DNA from: Lunularia cruciata
Lineage: Eukaryota > Streptophyta > Marchantiopsida > Lunulariales > Lunulariaceae
DNA: 64,000 nucleotides
Direction: 5' to 3'
Assembly: GCA_948567375.1 (NCBI GenBank)
Contig: OX419762.1
Coordinates: 10,670,001-10,734,000 of the forward strand
The notes beneath the pieces were generated by a model. It made no database searches, was not told where the DNA came from, and saw only the letters and a program-made list of their open reading frames with translations. Below are positions 22,825 through 33,640 of this stretch, piece by piece (position 1 is the first letter of the stretch; each line of letters starts with the position of its first letter). A program made the translations under genes and the position numbers.

Positions 22825-22842
22825 TGGTTCCGTTGCCGGGAC
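22825..22842 (+). promoter_or_regulatory. Primer binding site of A3 (tRNA-Asp-like)
   Basis: TGGTTCCGTTGCCGGGAC begins four bases after the LTR. It resembles the complement of plant tRNA-Asp 3' ends (TGGCGCCGTTGCCGGGGA), matching at most positions. tRNA-Asp-type sites are known in Tat/Athila elements. A4 has a more diverged version on the minus strand at about 39815-39833. Confidence 0.65.
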
Positions 22843-23679
22843 CTCTCTAGAAGGCAAGATAATGTTCCGTGTTCAATTCTACATTAGGCAGAAGGAGGCT
22901 ATGAGAGCTCACTTGGAGAGAACATTAGGAGAGGAGAGGGCTGAAATTATGTTAGAGAACCAAGATCCATTTGTATACCTTGTAGTTCATTATGATGTCT
23001 TTGAGGTGATTTTGTACATTTTGTACACATGAGAGGAATTGGAGAGATTGTGTGAGGTGGATTGCAGATTTTGGGGATTAAGGTGATTTTGGGTAAAATC
23101 TCAAGTTTGAGATCTGGACTTGAAATTTCTACACATGATAGCTTGGGTTATCATTCAGTTATCACACTTGAAATTATTATCAGAGCTACTATGCGCACTA
23201 GGCTAGAATTTTTGAAAGTTGATAGGGTAAAGTGCTCCCGTAACTGCATGCTCTGTGGAAAATTGTACAGAGTCTTCCATTTATTCAATTTTCAATGAAT
23301 TAGCCTGAAAATTTCCAAGAAAATTTAGTGCGTTACATACTACCTTCTGCCACAAAAATTAGAGAGAGATTGTTTTTTTGTAGGGCGTTCTGAGTTTTTG
23401 AAGTGAGGGGGATGGTTTTCAGACCAAATCTGAAATTTGTGTGCTGAATAGAAAGGTGTCTAGGCCAAATGACTTGATGAAAAGATCTGAAATTTTGTAG
23501 GGAGGGATATCCTAGAGTGTTGATCGAGTGTGCCAAATTTCAGAGGATTGTGTCATAATGGTTGGGATATTTGAGTGACATTGTGAAGAAGTGTCAATTC
23601 TGCAGAGTGGAGATCTCATGCATGAGGAGTTTGATATCAACAAAAAGCATATTTGAGTGTTTAGATTCATCTTGGGAAC
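22843..23679 (+). other. A3 untranslated leader
   Basis: About 840 bases lie between the primer site and the first ORF. The stretch matches A4's leader (39517-39837 and 37048-37599 on the minus strand). No long frame is conserved, so it is probably an untranslated leader. Confidence 0.6.
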
Positions 23680-24009
23680 ATGGAGGGTCATCAAGAGTGG
23701 AAATTGAGATTATGCAAGGTTCCCCAAGGGTTTGAGGTGATTATAGGGGTGGATTTGAGGAAAAGAGAGTTTAGAATAGAATTTGAAGTGAGTGTTAAGA
23801 GGATTCAAAAACCTACACCACTTGGAGGAAAGAGTGAGTCTAAATGCTTTCTATGTAGAGAGAAGGGACATAAGGCAAGTTCATGTCCATTGACCTTTGA
23901 GAGCAAGAGATTGAGAGAAAGGAGAGGCTTACTTGACTTGGGTTTACATGTAGGACCTTCTTCACCAAGATTGGGAGGGAGAAGATCTAAGACCAAGGCG
24001 TTAGTGTGA
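23680..24009 (+). pseudogene. A3 upstream CCHC-knuckle ORF
   Basis: An open frame of 109 codons starts MEGHQEWKLRLCKVPQGFEV. It contains TPLGGKSESKCFLCREKGHK, so its knuckle is CX2CX4HX4C, followed by a basic tail (KRLRERRGLLDLG). It lies about 370 bases before gag and is not part of the gag frame. The same ORF is present in A2 and A4. No standard gypsy protein occupies this place; it could be an accessory nucleic-acid-binding protein. Confidence 0.75.
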
Positions 24010-24381
24010 GGTTTGTGGAGTGGAAGGACTTCCAAAAGGACATGAGTGTAGTGGTGTAAAAACACTTTTGGTGAAGGATCTTGGAGAGAGCCTTAGTATA
24101 GCTACAGAAATACTCCCACCTTCATCAGCTAGTTCTCAAGATTAGTGATGGAGATAATCTTTCAACTTATGGATAAACTATCCATGAGAGTTAGATTAAT
24201 ATGCACTCTAGGATTTGATGTTGCTATAGAAATCTTGGAGCAACCTGAACCTTTTGTGTTCTCTAGAGTGGATTATTCTCAGATGGTGTTAGTTATGTAT
24301 ATACTCTATTAGTAATAGAGTGAGAGAAAAAAAAAGAAAAAAAAATATTTTGAAAGAAAAGAAAGATAGTGAGGGGTTAAG

Positions 24382-25845
24382 ATGAGAAAACTTCCGGTTT
24401 TCTTTGGCAAGGATGAAGAAGATGTGAAGGCCTTTGTGAGAGACTTCAAGAGAGCTTGCATAGGAAATAATGAGAGGAGGAAGAATGAGTGGGCCTCATT
24501 ATTACCAGATTTCTTTGAGGATGAAGCACTTACATGGTATGAGTCAAAATACCAAAAGAGAGAGAGGAGAAATGGGGAAGAGGAGTCTTGGGAGACTTGG
24601 ACTTCAGCACTCATTGAGAACTTTCTTCCTGATGAGAGTTATGAGAGATTGATGAGTGAGGTTACATATCTTAAGCAAGGAGATGGAGAGAAAGTGAGAG
24701 TCTATGTGGAAAGAGTGGAAAAGTTGGAGTCCAGATTTTGCATAGTGTTGACGAAAGGTGGGGATGATGTGGAAGACTACAATGATTGGTTTAGGGGCCA
24801 TTCTCACCAAGAATTTTGTGGGAGGGTTGAGATCACAAATTTGAAGCAAGGTGAGATATGAGAAACCTTCTTCCAAGGTTGAAGCTATCAAGATCGCAAT
24901 TTGTATGGATGAGAGTTTGGAAGGGGTGAGAGTGATTTGGTGGTGAAGGAGGTTGTGCATCCTCCTCAAGGCTACAAGTATGGTGGAACCTCTGATGCTT
25001 TGGTGACAATTGTTGCACCACAAGTAGTATTTGCTCCAATTCTTGCACCTCCACCAAAAGATCCACTCCAAACCATCACAGAACAACTTGCGGATCTCAA
25101 GATCAATGTGGTGCAACTATGGGAGAAGAGAGAGGTGGATCAGAATGTAGGGAGAGGGCCTAGGAGTTATGGAAACTATCCATATAGAGGAGGCCAACCA
25201 GCCAACAATTTCAATGATAGAAATTGTTTTGGTTGTGGAGGAAGAGGCCATATCCAAAGGAATTGCCCAAATTCCACTTACCATGGAGGAAGGGGTTATG
25301 AGGGAGCCAATAGAGGGAAAGAGGGAGGTAGTGAAACCCAAGTGGCTCCTAATCCCAACAAAGGTAAGGGGATAGCATCCATAGATGTGGTTGAGAGCAA
25401 GTATGAGAAGGGAGAATGCTCAAACTCCAAGGGTCTTAATTTGGAGCTTTTGGCACAAGAGAAGAAGAGAGCTCGTTTTGCAGAGGATGTTCACTCTTCT
25501 CAATGGTTTACTTCAAGCAAGGATACTCCTATGTCTACTAGGAGCACTCGCACCTCAACACCATCAACAACAAAGACTCCAAGGAAGAAGTTGGGGATGG
25601 AGGACTTCTTGATCTCAAAGCAACAATGGAACTACAATGTGTTGGAGGATGTTGGTAGTCACAAGGTTAACATCACAATGCGCAAATTAATTGATTTGAA
25701 CCCTACCTTGAGAAAGGAGCTTAGAGGTGGTTTGAGTTCTACAAGGAGCAAGAGGAAGAAAAAGGTAAAAGCTCCAATATCAATGGGGGTGGTAGATGCC
25801 AAGCCAGCACCATGGGAGGCTTGTGAATATGCCTCCAAGATTGAT
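24382..25845 (+). pseudogene. A3 gag region
   Basis: The gag frame opens at 24382 (MRKLPVFFGKDEEDVKAF) after a purine-rich tract. The gag core reads LLPDFFEDEALTWYES near 24495-24545. The zinc knuckle CFGCGGRGHIQRNC is at about 25225-25266, preceded by an arginine/glycine-rich segment (GRGPRSYGNYPYRGGQ). A basic KRKKKVKA segment near 25750 precedes the protease. Broken, but most of the coding length remains. Confidence 0.9.
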
Positions 25846-26604
25846 GTGAGAGTGAATGGTCACAACATCAAGGATGCATTGGTTGATGGAGGATCAGCAG
25901 TAAATGCCATGTCAGAAAGGTTGATGAAGAAGTTGGGTATGATATGCTCAAGACCTTCAACATTTGTGGTGAGCATGGCAAACAAACAACAAGTTCGACT
26001 AGTAGGAGTGATGGATAAAGTGGTAGTTTCAGTTATGGGAGTTCAAAATCTCATGACTTTCCAAGTCTTGAAGGATTCAAGCTATAACTTACTTCTTGGG
26101 AGGCCATGGTTGAGAGGAGCACGCACAATTGATCAATGGCACAAAGGGTGCTTGAGGATTGGGCCATCAAACCATAGAGTCACAGTTCCTGTGACTAACA
26201 CCACCAACACTTCACATTCAGATACACCATCTTTTGATTATTGGCAATCAGATTTTGAAGAAGGAGCTTCAGGTGTGGACACAAGCATGGAAGAGGAGAC
26301 TTCCACGGAGGAGGATGAATCTGAATCTGATTTAGATGTGGATCCTTTGTGTGGTATGGATTTTGCACCTAAGCTAGAGGTTTTGAAGGACCCAGACAAA
26401 TCACCATTGACACTTGAGGAGGTAGAGAGAAGGTTATCTACCCTCAAGTATCGCCCAAAAGTTACCACGGAGGAGAAGGTGAGATTTGAGGAGATTTTCT
26501 GCAAGTTCATCCATGTTTTTGCTTTCAGTTACAAGGATTTGAAGGAAGTCACCTTGGAGGAGCACAAGATAGAGGTGGAGTCACATGCAAGACCAATCCG
26601 CTAA
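25846..26604 (+). pseudogene. A3 protease region and linker
   Basis: The frame continues from gag into an aspartic protease: DALVDGGSAVNAMSERLMKK near 25875-25935 and LLLGRPWLRGA near 26090-26125. A linker rich in acidic residues (EEETSTEEDESESDLDVD, near 26290-26345) leads to RT. Gag and protease share one reading frame here (24937-26604). Confidence 0.9.
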
Positions 26605-27340
26605 AAGCAACGTCACATTAGCCCACCAATATCTTTGGTTGTGAAGGAGGAGATTGATAAGCTCAAGGAGGCTGGATTTATCTTTGAGGTGGAGAATTCA
26701 GAATGGGTGTCTCCAATTGTCATTGTGAAGAAAAAGAATGGCAAGCTTTGGGTATGTGTGGATTACAAGAAGCTTAATGCTGTTTCCAAGAAGGACTACT
26801 ATCCATTGCCATTCATTGATGAGATCTTGGAGGAGGTTGTAGGTCATGAGAGGTACAGTTTTGGAGATGGTTATAGTGGATATAACCAAATCAAGATTGC
26901 ACCAGAGCATCAACAACTCACCACATTCACGACACCTTGGGGAAATTACGCTTTCAAGGTCATGCCTTTTGGGCTTTGCAATGCTCCAGCCACATTCCAA
27001 TGGTTCATGAACAAGGTATTTGAACCTTTCATTGGGAAATTTGTGAGACTTCATTGATGACTTTTGTGTCTATGGAAGCAAGGAGGAGCACTTTGAGCAC
27101 CTCATCAAAGTCTTGCAACGCTTGGATGAGGCAAATGCATCACTCAACCCAAGGAAGTGCATTTTTGGATGTGAAGAAGGTCTACTTTTGGGGCACATCA
27201 TCTCCAAGGATGGAATAGCAGTTGATCCTAAGAAGGTGAGGAAAATCTCAGACCTTCCATTCCCTTCAAGCTTGACAAAGTTATGCCAATTCTTGGGGAT
27301 AGTTGGATACTGTAGGAGGTTCATTTTCTCATTTTCCAAC
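26605..27340 (+). pseudogene. A3 reverse transcriptase region
   Basis: RT blocks in order are KEEIDKLKEAGFIFEVEN, VCVDYKKLNAV, YSFGDGYSGYNQIKIAPEHQ, KVMPFGLCNAPATF, the region of the catalytic aspartates, and LLLGHIISKDGIAVDPKKVR. Wording is nearly identical to A2 and A4. Broken. Confidence 0.9.
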
Positions 27341-27935
27341 AAGGTTTATGCATTGGCCATCTACATGAAGAAGGGTGTAGATTACATGGTGATTTTGGAG
27401 GACAAGGAGGCTCTCAAAGCTTTTGAGGAGCTCAAGCAATCCCTTGTTGTAGCTCCAATTCTTACTAAACCTGATCGGAGTAAGCCTTTCATCCTCTACA
27501 CTGATGCTTCTAATGTAGCTATAGGATGCACTCTTAGTCAATTAGACCAAGATGGGCATGATCATCCAATAGCTTATGCTAGTAGGCAGATGGTTTCAGC
27601 AGAGAAGAACTACTCTGTCACGGAGAGAGAAGGGTTGGCAGTGATCTTTGGTCTCAAGAAGTTTAGACACTACTTGATTGGAGGAAAAGCCACAATTGTC
27701 ACGGATCACAAGGCTTTGAAGTACATCTTCAACAAGCCTAATGTTGAAGGGAGACTAGCAAGGTGGATGATACTCTTGTCTGAGTATGATTACACAATTG
27801 AGGATAGGCTAGGAAAGAAACATGCAAATGCTGATTTGTTATCTAGAGCCTATGATGATGATGGAGATGAGCCAGTGGATGATTCATTCCCGGATGAGGA
27901 GCTCATGACAATCTGTGTCACTCAAGAGGTTCCAA
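27341..27935 (+). pseudogene. A3 RNase H region
   Basis: The domain starts near FVFSF-type wording after RT and includes KPFILYTDASNVAIGCTLSQ, PIAYASRQMVSAEKNYSVTE, IVTDHKALKYIF and ARWMILLSEYDYTIEDRLGK with HANADLLSRA. These are the standard blocks of a gypsy RNase H, which removes the RNA strand of the RNA-DNA hybrid. Confidence 0.9.
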
Positions 27936-28707
27936 TGGAGTACAAGGAGATTGTGGATTTTGTGACAAGAGGTAACTATCCAGAAGGGATGCATGCTAGG
28001 GAGAGGAAAGCCCTTGCAGCAAGATCTAGACCTTACACAATGGTGGAGGATATTCTTTTTCACCAAGGAGCAGATGGTCTACTTCAAAGAGCAGTGGGTA
28101 AGGAAGAGTCTATCCTACTCATAAAGGAGTTTCATGAAGGTTTAGTATGTGGAGGACACTTTGCAGGAAAGGTGACTGCTTTCAAGATTCTAGATGCTGG
28201 TTACCATTGGAGAGGGATTTTCAAGGATTGTCTTGATTATTGCAAAACTTGTCATGTTTGTCAAGCTTTTGCTAGAAAGTCTACATCCACTTCACCACTT
28301 AGATCAATTCCATTGCTAGGACCTTTTGAGAAGTGGGGAATTGATTTTGTAGGACCTCTCAATAGAACCCCAAGGAACAATTGGTACATTGTGGTAGTTA
28401 TTGATTACCTTACCAAGTGGGTTGAGGCTAGACCATTGAGGGACAAGAATGAAGATGAAGTGGGTAGATTTCTTTATGAATGCATTATCACTAGGTTTGG
28501 ATACCCTTTAGAGTTGGTTTTTGTTAGAGGAGGAGAGTTTACAAGAAGCATTACTACAGCTATGCTACAACATTTCTCTATCACACATAGAGTAACTACA
28601 TCCTATAAGCCAAATTCCAATGGCTTGGTAGAGAGAACCAATCAGACCTTGTGCATGATGTTGGCCAAAGATGCAGAAATGGAGGGGGCTAAACATCATT
28701 GGGACAA
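27936..28707 (+). pseudogene. A3 integrase region (partial)
   Basis: The zinc-binding N-terminus reads HEGLVCGGHFAGK...CKTCHVCQAF. The core follows with WGIDFVGPLNRTPRNNWYIV and VVIDYLTKWVEARPLRDKNE and a block with NSNGLVERTNQT. The C-terminal part of the domain is not present before the 3' LTR. In A2 (29966-31260) the homologous region is longer. Confidence 0.9.
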
Positions 28708-29310
28708 GGATGGTTCTATATTAGTCATGGTTAGCTAAAGTTAGTCATAGCTAAGATAAAGAGGACCTTACTTTAGAGGAAGTAGAAAAGATGAGCACCA
28801 CTATTTTGGATTTTAGTGTGTTGACTTGGTATTATTCCTAGGTGTTTGGCTTTGAGGAAAGAGTTGAGAACTCTTGCGCTCGCAAGCCTTTTTGTTTTGG
28901 GTTCTTCTTTAGTCCAAGGATAGCCCATGTGAATGAATCCTTGACTTAGTGGTTGGGTCAGGATAAGACCACATGCTAAGAGGAATATGCCCATGTGAAT
29001 GGATATTCCTTTCTACTTTTTGACTTTACTTGACTTTTAGTCTAGTAACTTGAGTTACTACGGTAATTAGTAACTTTGGTACGTAACTATTTCACAAATA
29101 TATAAACAAGGGGTGAGGAGGTACTAATCATCCTTTTATTTGCAACTATCTCTCTCTCATTGAGTTCTCTAGTGACCAATATCTTGAGTCTTGGAGTGTT
29201 AGCCTTGGAGGAGTATGATGGAGTTTGGGTTCCTTGCCTTCTTAGTCCATGATGCGCTACCATAATAGCCATCAGAGGTTCATCCTAAGTGAGAGATAGG
29301 CCGGCTCACA
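28708..29310 (+). repeat. A3 3' LTR (partial)
   Basis: It matches the 5' LTR of A3 from the aaggatggttctatattag word to the GGCTCACA end, about 603 bp. It has the same TATA region near 29098. About 25 differences from the 5' LTR were counted by eye. Confidence 0.95.
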
Positions 29311-29365
29311 GAACAAACTTTACTTACCCGATTACCGCAAAAGTGATATTTGTCGGGTTGTCACA

Positions 29366-29965
29366 AGAGGTTCATCTTCTCATTTTCCGACAAGGCTTAT
29401 GCATTGACCATCTACATGAAGAAGGGTGTAGATTACATGGTGATTTTGGAGGACAAGGAGGCTCTCAAAGGTTTTGAGGAGCTCAAGCAATCCCTTGTTG
29501 TAGCTCCAATTCTTGCTAAACCTGATTGGAGTAAGACTTTCATCCTCTACACTGATGCTTCTAATGTAGCTATAGGATGCACTCTTAGTCAATTAGACCA
29601 AGATGGGCATGATCATCCAATAGCTTATGCGAGTAGGCAGATGGTTTCAGTAGAGAAGAACTACTCTGTCACGGAGAGAGAAGGGTTGGCAATGATCTTT
29701 GGTCTCAAGAAGTTTATACACTACTTGATTGGAGGAAAAGCCACAATTGTCACGGATCACAAGGCTTTGAAGTACATCTTCAACAAGCCTAATGTTGAAG
29801 GGAGACTAGCAAGGTGGATGATACTCTTGTCTGAGTATGATTACACAATTGAGGATAGGCTAGGAAAGAAACATGCAAATGCTGATTTGTTATCTAGAGC
29901 CTATGATGATGATGGAGATGAGCCAGTGGATGATTCCTTCCTGGATGAGGAGCTCATGACAATCT
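29366..29965 (+). pseudogene. A2 RNase H region (after B2)
   Basis: A2 pol resumes right after the B2 end with the same frame order as A3: FILYTDASNVAIGCTLSQ, PIAYASRQMVSVEKNYSV, IVTDHKALKYIFNK and HANADLLSRA. It is nearly identical to A3 over this span. Confidence 0.9.
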
Positions 29966-31260
29966 GTGTCACTCAAGAGGTTCATGGAGTACAAGGAGAT
30001 TGTGGATTTTGTGACAAGAGGTAACTATCCAGAAGGGATGCATGCTAAGGAGAGGAAGGCCCTTGCAGCAAGATCTAGACCTTACACAATGGTGGAGGAT
30101 ATTCTTTTTCACCAAGGAGCAGATGGTCTACTTCAAAGAGCAGTGGGTAAGGAAGAGTCTATCCTACTCATAAAGAAGTTTCATGAAGGTTTAGTATGTG
30201 GAGGACACTTTGCAGGAAAGGTGACTGCTTTCAAGATTCTAGATGCTGGTTACCATTGGAGAGGGATTTTCAAGGATTGTCTTGATTATTGCAAAACTTG
30301 TCATGTTTGTCAAGCTTTTGCTAGAAAGTCTACATTCACTCCACCACTTAGATCAATTCCATTGCTAGGACCTTTTGAGAAGTGGGGAATTGATTTTGTA
30401 GGACCTCTCAATAGAACCCCAAGGAACAATTGGTACATTGTGGTAGTTACTGATTACCTTACCAAGTGGGTTGAGGCTAGACCATTGAGGGACAAGAATG
30501 AAGATGAAGTGGGTAGATTTCTTTATGAATGCATTATCACTAGGTTTGGATGCCCTTTGGAGTTGGTTTCTGATAGAGGAGGAGAGTTTACAAGAAGCAT
30601 TACTACAGCCATGCTACAACATTTCTCTATCACACATAGAGTAACTACATCCTATAAGCCAAATTCCAATGGCTTGGCAGAGAGAACCAATCAGACCTTG
30701 TGCATGATGTTGGCCAAAGATGCAGAAATGGAGGGAACTAAACATCATTGGGACAAGAGGATTCATGCAGTTTTATGGGAGTATAGGACAACCATGAAGA
30801 GTTCCACCGGATATTCTCCATTTCAATTGGTGTATGGTATTGAATCTACCTTACCTATTCACTTTGATCTTCCTACCTTCCAAAGCATTCATAGGAGATT
30901 GAAGAAAGCACAAGGAGGTGATGCAGAGAAGTCAAGGAAGGATCAACTCATGGAGTTGGAAGAGGCAAGAGCAGTTGCTATGGTTCGAGTGGAGCAAGCC
31001 CAAAGGAAACAAAAGCGGAGCTATGACAAGAGGTAAGGAAAGAAGAAGGTGGAGAGTTTCAAAGAAGGTGATTGGGTAATGTTGTTTGATTCCATTCGAT
31101 TCAAGAGAGTGCAAAAGAAGTTTTTGCCTAAGTACTTGGACCTTTCATAGTTGAGAAGGTGTGGGGCAATTAGACCTATGATCTCAAGGAGTTGGGAGGA
31201 AGACACTTTGATAGAATTAACCATGATAAGTTGAAGATGTACCATAGAAGGAAGAGAGAC
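29966..31260 (+). pseudogene. A2 integrase region
   Basis: An open frame of 356 codons (29966-31036) covers the zinc region (HFAGKVTAFKILDAGYHW, CKTCHVCQ), the core with WGIDFVGPL, LVSDRGGEF and NSNGLAERTNQ, and the GYSPFQLVYGIE block. A coiled segment (ELEEARAVAMVRVEQAQRKQ) follows, then a C-terminal tail near 31100-31260. There is no chromodomain. This is the longest integrase piece in the window. Confidence 0.9.
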
Positions 31261-31290
31261 CTTCACTTTGAGGACAAAGTGAAAACTTAG

Positions 31291-31302
31291 TCCGGGGATA
31301 AA
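31291..31302 (+). promoter_or_regulatory. Polypurine-tract-like site of A2
   Basis: tccggggataaa sits directly before the 3' LTR; A4 has the matching word (gggggtaaa on its coding strand) at 32310-32322. Position fits the second-strand primer site. It is short and contains pyrimidines, so the call is moderate. Confidence 0.5.
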
Positions 31303-31968
31303 TGTAACACCCATTTGTGCATGTGTGTGGTATTGTGATATTTAGCTTGGTATTACAAGTACTTAAGAGATTTTATTTATATAGAGATAAAGGATGGTTC
31401 TATATTAGTCATGGTTAGCTAAAGTTAGTCATAACTTTAGAGGAAGTAGAAAAGATGAGCACCACTATTTTGGATTTTAGTGTGTTGACTTGGTATTATT
31501 CCTAGGTGTTTGGCTTTGAGGAAAGAGTTGAGAACTCTTGGGCCCGCAAGCCTCTTTGTTTTGGATTCTTCTTTAGTCCAAGGATAGCCCATGTGAATGA
31601 ATCCTTGACTTAGTGGTTGGGTCAAGTTAAGACCATATGCTTAGGGGAATATGCCCATGTGAATGGATATTCCTTTCTACTTTTTGACTTTACTTGACTT
31701 TTAGTCTAGTAACTTGAGTTACTACGGTAATTAGTAACTTTGGTACGTAACTATTTCACAAATATATAAACAAGGGGTGAGGAGGTACTCATCATCCTTT
31801 TATTTGCAACTCTCTCTCTCATTGAGTTCTGTAGTGAGCAATGTCTTGAGTCTTGGAGTGTTAGCCTGGGAGGAGTATGATGGAGTTCGGGTTCTTTGCC
31901 TTCTTAGTCCATGGTGCCCTACCATAATAGCCATCAGAGGTTCATCCTGAGTGAGAGACCGGCTCACA
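31303..31968 (+). repeat. A2 3' LTR
   Basis: A full family A LTR of 666 bp runs from TGTAACACCC to GGCTCACA, directly after the A2 integrase tail. It abuts a minus-oriented partial A LTR (A4) at 31969, so two A LTRs meet tail to tail here. Confidence 0.95.
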
Positions 31969-32309
31969 GACCCAACCACTAAGTCAAGGATTCCTTCACA
32001 TGGGCTATCCTTGGACTAAAGAAGAATCCAAAACAAAAAGGCTTGCGGGCCCAAGAGTTCTCAACTCTTTCCTCAAAGCCAAACACCTAAGAACAATACC
32101 AAGTCAACACACTTAAATCTAAAATAGTGGTGCTCATCTTTTCCACTTCCTCTAAAGTGAGGTCTCATTTTTCTTAGCTATGACTAACTTTAGCTCATCA
32201 TGACTAATGTAGAACCATCCTTTATCTCTTTATAAATAATATCTCTCAAGTACTTGTAATACCAAGTTAAATATCACAATACCACACACATGCACAAATG
32301 GGTGTTACA
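31969..32309 (-). repeat. A4 3' LTR (partial)
   Basis: It matches the right-hand 341 bases of the minus-oriented A LTR (gacccaaccact through GGGTGTTACA). Features shared only with A4's 5' LTR, such as ccaagttaaatatc-type wording, support it as A4's own partner LTR. Confidence 0.9.
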
Positions 32310-32322
32310 TTTACCCCCGGAC

Positions 32323-33640
32323 TAAGTTTTCACTTTTTCCTCAAAGTGAAGGTCTCTCTACCTCCTATGGTACATCTTCAATTTATCATGGTTAATCTTA
32401 TCAAAGTGTCTTCCTCCCAACTCCTTGAGATCATAGGTGCAATTGCCCCATACCTTCTCCACTATGAAAGGTCGAAAGTACTTAGGCAAAAACTTCTTTT
32501 GCACTCTATTGAATCAAATAGAATCAAACAACATTACCCAATAACCTTCTTTGAAAGGCTCCATCTTCTTCTTGCCTTGCCTTGCCTCTTGTCATAGCTC
32601 TTCTTTTTTCCCTTTGGGCTTGCTCCACTCGAACCATAGCAACTGCTCTTGCCTCCTCCAACTCCATGAGTTGATCCTTCCTTGACTTCTTTGTATCACT
32701 TCCTTGTGCTTTCTTCAAACTCCTATGAATGCTTTGGAAGATAGGAGGATCAAAGTGAATAAGTAAGGTAGACTCAATACCATATCCCAACTGAAATGGA
32801 GAATATCCAGTGGAAATCTTCATGGTTGTTGTATACTCCCACAAAACTGCATGAATCCTCTTGTCTCAATGATGTTTAGCCCCGTCCATTTCTGCATCTT
32901 TGGCCAACATCATGCACAAGGTCTGATTGGTTCTCTCTGCCAAGCCATTAGAATTTGGCTTATAGGATGTAGTTACTCTATGTGTGATAGAAAAATGTCA
33001 TAGCATGGCTGTAGTGATGCTTCTTGTAAACTCTACTCCTCTATCAAAAACCAACTCCAAAGGGCACCCAAACCTAGTGATAATGTGTTCCTAAAGAAAT
33101 CTCCCAACTTCATCTTCATTCTTATCCCTCAATGGTCTAGCCTCAACCCACTTGGTGAGATAATCAATAACTACCACAATGTACCGATTGTTCCTTGATG
33201 TTCTATTGAGAGGACCTACAAAATCAATTTCCCACTTCTTAAAAGGTCTTAGCAATGGAATTGATCTAAGTGGTGGAGTGGATGTAGACTTTCTAGCAAA
33301 AGCTTGACAAACATGGTATCTTGCATCTAGAATCTTGAAAGCAGCCGCCTTTCCTGCAAAGTGTCCTCTACATACTAAACCTTCATGAAACTCCTTTATG
33401 AGTAGGATAGACTCTTCCTTACCCATTGCTCTTCGAAGTAGACCATTTTCTCCTTGGTGAAAAAGAATATCCTCCACCATTGGGTAAGGTCTAGATCTTG
33501 GTGCAAGGGCCTTCCTCTCCCTAACATGCATCCCTTCTGGATAGTTACCTCTTGTTCAAAATCCACAATCTCCCTGTACTCCATTGGAACCTCTTGAGTG
33601 ACTGAAATTGTCATGAGCTCCTCATCCGGGAAGGAATCAT
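32323..33640 (-). pseudogene. A4 integrase region
   Basis: On the minus strand, 33091-33531 holds the zinc region (HFAGKAAAFKILDARY) and the core with WEIDFVGPLNRTSRNNRYIV and YLTKWVEARPLRDKNE. 32524-32844 holds the GYSPFQLGYGIES block and the charged coil after it, and the C-terminal tail runs to about 32323. Order and wording match A2. Broken. Confidence 0.85.

Larger units (their letters stand above)
22129..29310 (+). mobile_element. Element A3: family A gypsy element with two LTRs (+)
   Basis: A3 is the best-preserved element: 5' LTR (22129-22820), primer site, leader, CCHC ORF, gag, protease, RT, RNase H, integrase and a partial 3' LTR (28708-29310). It lies inside B2 with the four-base duplication gaac (22125-22128 and 29311-29314). 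The LTRs differ at about 25 of 600 aligned positions by eye, roughly 4%. At typical flowering-plant rates that is one to two million years; at slow gymnosperm rates nearer ten. It is broken, with perhaps six to ten breaks in all, but keeps 555- and 541-codon open stretches (24937-26604 and 27113-28738). Confidence 0.95.
20274..29365 (+). mobile_element. Family B unit B2 (short form, +), interrupted by A3
   Basis: B2 begins with a B head (tgtgatatccacattttt) at 20274 and runs to 22128, then resumes for its last 55 bases at 29311-29365, ending GGGTTGTCACA. Without A3 it is about 1.91 kb, the same as B1 and B3. It sits in A2 with near-identical five-base flanks (ggagg at 20269-20273, agagg at 29366-29370). 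It has the acttcgggt-like repeats (about 20687-20790), acidic-tail coding fragments (about 21060-21390) and a TATA-like ctatttaag (21503-21511). Broken. Confidence 0.9.
15969..31968 (+). mobile_element. Element A2: family A gypsy element, split by insertions (+)
   Basis: A2 runs on the + strand from a CCHC ORF through gag, protease and RT, then after a 9.1-kb insertion through RNase H and integrase to a 3' LTR (31303-31968). Two insertions interrupt it: a lone A LTR (17692-18370, duplication gctc) and the B2 unit (20274-29365), which itself holds A3. Left of B2, A2 reads to actataggagg; right of B2 it resumes at agaggttcatc, which are adjacent words in the RT-RNase H joint of A3 (27300-27350). 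No own 5' LTR is visible. It has several further breaks but long open stretches survive, including 18798-20309 and 29966-31036. Confidence 0.9.
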
